Shown one piece after another: positions 5,832 through 6,543 of a stretch of 6,543 nucleotides of DNA. A program made the translations under genes and the position numbers. How positions within the stretch are numbered: position 1 is the first letter of the stretch; each line of letters begins with the position of its first letter. Source of the DNA: Lachnospiraceae bacterium. GTDB lineage: Bacteria; Bacillota; Clostridia; Lachnospirales; Lachnospiraceae. The stretch covers positions 3,428 through 9,970 of the forward strand of contig WQST01000074.1 of the NCBI GenBank assembly GCA_009787745.1. The letters run 5' to 3'. Below the pieces are notes generated by a model, which worked only from the letters and a program-made list of their open reading frames with translations, was not told the origin of the DNA and made no database searches.

Positions 5832-6543
5832 ATGCTGAAAACAATCATCAAAAGCTTTGTTCTGGTTATAACATTTTTTTCATCGCTTTACCTGATTGGC
5901 GGTTATATGAATGAAGGTAATGCTGATATGACTGCCCAAATGGGACCTGCGACATATCCATTGGTTTATATAATGATGGGTGAACGTCAGCTTAATTGTC
6001 TGCGCGGTTATGCGGAGCCGATGGAAACGAGCTATATGCGCGATACTTTGACTCCGCTCGGAGAAGGGCGAAGCCTATCTTTTCGCCTTGATAAATACAA
6101 TAATGTGATTGAGGGTATCACTTTCGAAGTCCGCAATATAAATGGAACGCGTCTTATAGAAAGTACCGAAATAACCGAGTATGAAGAGAATAGCAATAGC
6201 ATAACGGCTGTTATTAATATTAAGGACTTAATTGAGCCCGAGGAGGAATACACCTTCGTCTTATTGGTTAATACCGAGCGGGGGCGGACGATTCGGTTTT
6301 ATACCCGTATTTTTAGTTCGACGGAAATGAACCAAGAGGAAAAAATCAATTACTGTTTCCAGTTCCACGAAAAGACTTTTAATAAGGAAGAAGCCCGTGA
6401 ACTTACACAGTATCTTGAACCGAATGCCACAGGCGATAATACTACTTTTAATAAAGTGACTATCCACTCAAGTTTTCATCAGGTTACTTGGGGCAATTTA
6501 GATGTTACGCGGATTTCCGAACCGACCCTTTTCGTCAAAGAAA
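5832..6543 (+). CDS. Uncharacterised membrane-anchored extracellular protein, 3'-truncated
   Basis: The frame runs from ATG 5832 to the right edge without a stop, 237 codons so far. A TAA lies in frame at 5820-5822, so translation cannot begin further upstream. Residues 1-7 are basic and 8-24 strongly hydrophobic (SFVLVITFFSSLYLIGG), indicating a signal peptide or anchor without a clear cleavage motif. The rest is hydrophilic and should be outside the cell. Residues 54-76 (NCLRGYAEPME, then YMRDTLTPL) and a stretch at about 95-165 with alternating strands (ITFEVRNINGTRLIE to RTIRFYTRIF) suggest an Ig-like or similar beta-sandwich; a helical part follows (169-196), then HSSFHQVTWG (212-221). 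I recall similar large proteins of unknown function in Lachnospiraceae but no characterised homologue, so no function is assigned. There is no good Shine-Dalgarno (GGGT is 11 nt upstream). It is likely an envelope gene with its own promoter. Confidence 0.85.
   Translation, partial: MLKTIIKSFVLVITFFSSLYLIGGYMNEGNADMTAQMGPATYPLVYIMMGERQLNCLRGYAEPMETSYMRDTLTPLGEGRSLSFRLDKYNNVIEGITFEVRNINGTRLIESTEITEYEENSNSITAVINIKDLIEPEEEYTFVLLVNTERGRTIRFYTRIFSSTEMNQEEKINYCFQFHEKTFNKEEARELTQYLEPNATGDNTTFNKVTIHSSFHQVTWGNLDVTRISEPTLFVKE

Noticed and set aside
6032..6467. Two minus-strand ORFs (6032-6253 and 6261-6467) near the right end
   Set aside because: The plus-strand frame from 5832 is continuous through this region, has an anchor sequence and a promoter-like upstream, and explains the bases better.

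Overview
The window looks like chromosomal DNA of a low-to-moderate GC Bacillota, most likely a Clostridia member of Lachnospiraceae type. This rests on recalled resemblance of the AtpD tail, the AtpC sequence and the last reading frame to proteins of that group; no search was run. All supported genes are on the + strand. There are no tRNA, rRNA, CRISPR, IS or phage features.

Layout. (1) Positions 1-1262 are the 3' end of an F-type ATP synthase operon: the C-terminal 270 residues of the beta subunit (atpD, cut by the window edge) and the complete epsilon subunit (atpC). (2) A roughly 100-nt gap (1263-1363) holds two stem-loops. One is a long AT-rich imperfect hairpin just after the atpC stop. 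The other is a short, perfect GC-rich hairpin just before the next ribosome binding site. I see no convincing promoter there. (3) Positions 1364-5776 are a tightly packed three-gene unit: a MoxR-type AAA+ ATPase, a membrane-anchored DUF58 protein, and an eight-helix membrane protein with an extracellular transglutaminase-like domain and a DUF4129-like C-terminal tail. The same trio occurs in many bacteria (B. subtilis yeaC-yeaD-yebA). (4) After a 55-nt gap with a plausible promoter and a 7-bp dyad, a further gene starts at 5832 and runs off the right edge. It encodes an uncharacterised membrane-anchored extracellular protein.

How the parts fit. AtpD and AtpC belong to the rotary ATP synthase catalytic head. 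The MoxR/DUF58/transglutaminase trio probably acts together at the membrane. By family precedent MoxR ATPases act as chaperones or remodelers for partners, DUF58 proteins are their usual neighbours, and the transglutaminase-like protein is the likely extracellular effector, of unknown substrate. The last gene also makes an exported product and may share this envelope role, but seems to have its own promoter. The most unusual points are the last gene's near-leaderless start region, the two hairpins at the atpC/MoxR boundary, and a possible small frameshift at the 3' end of atpD.
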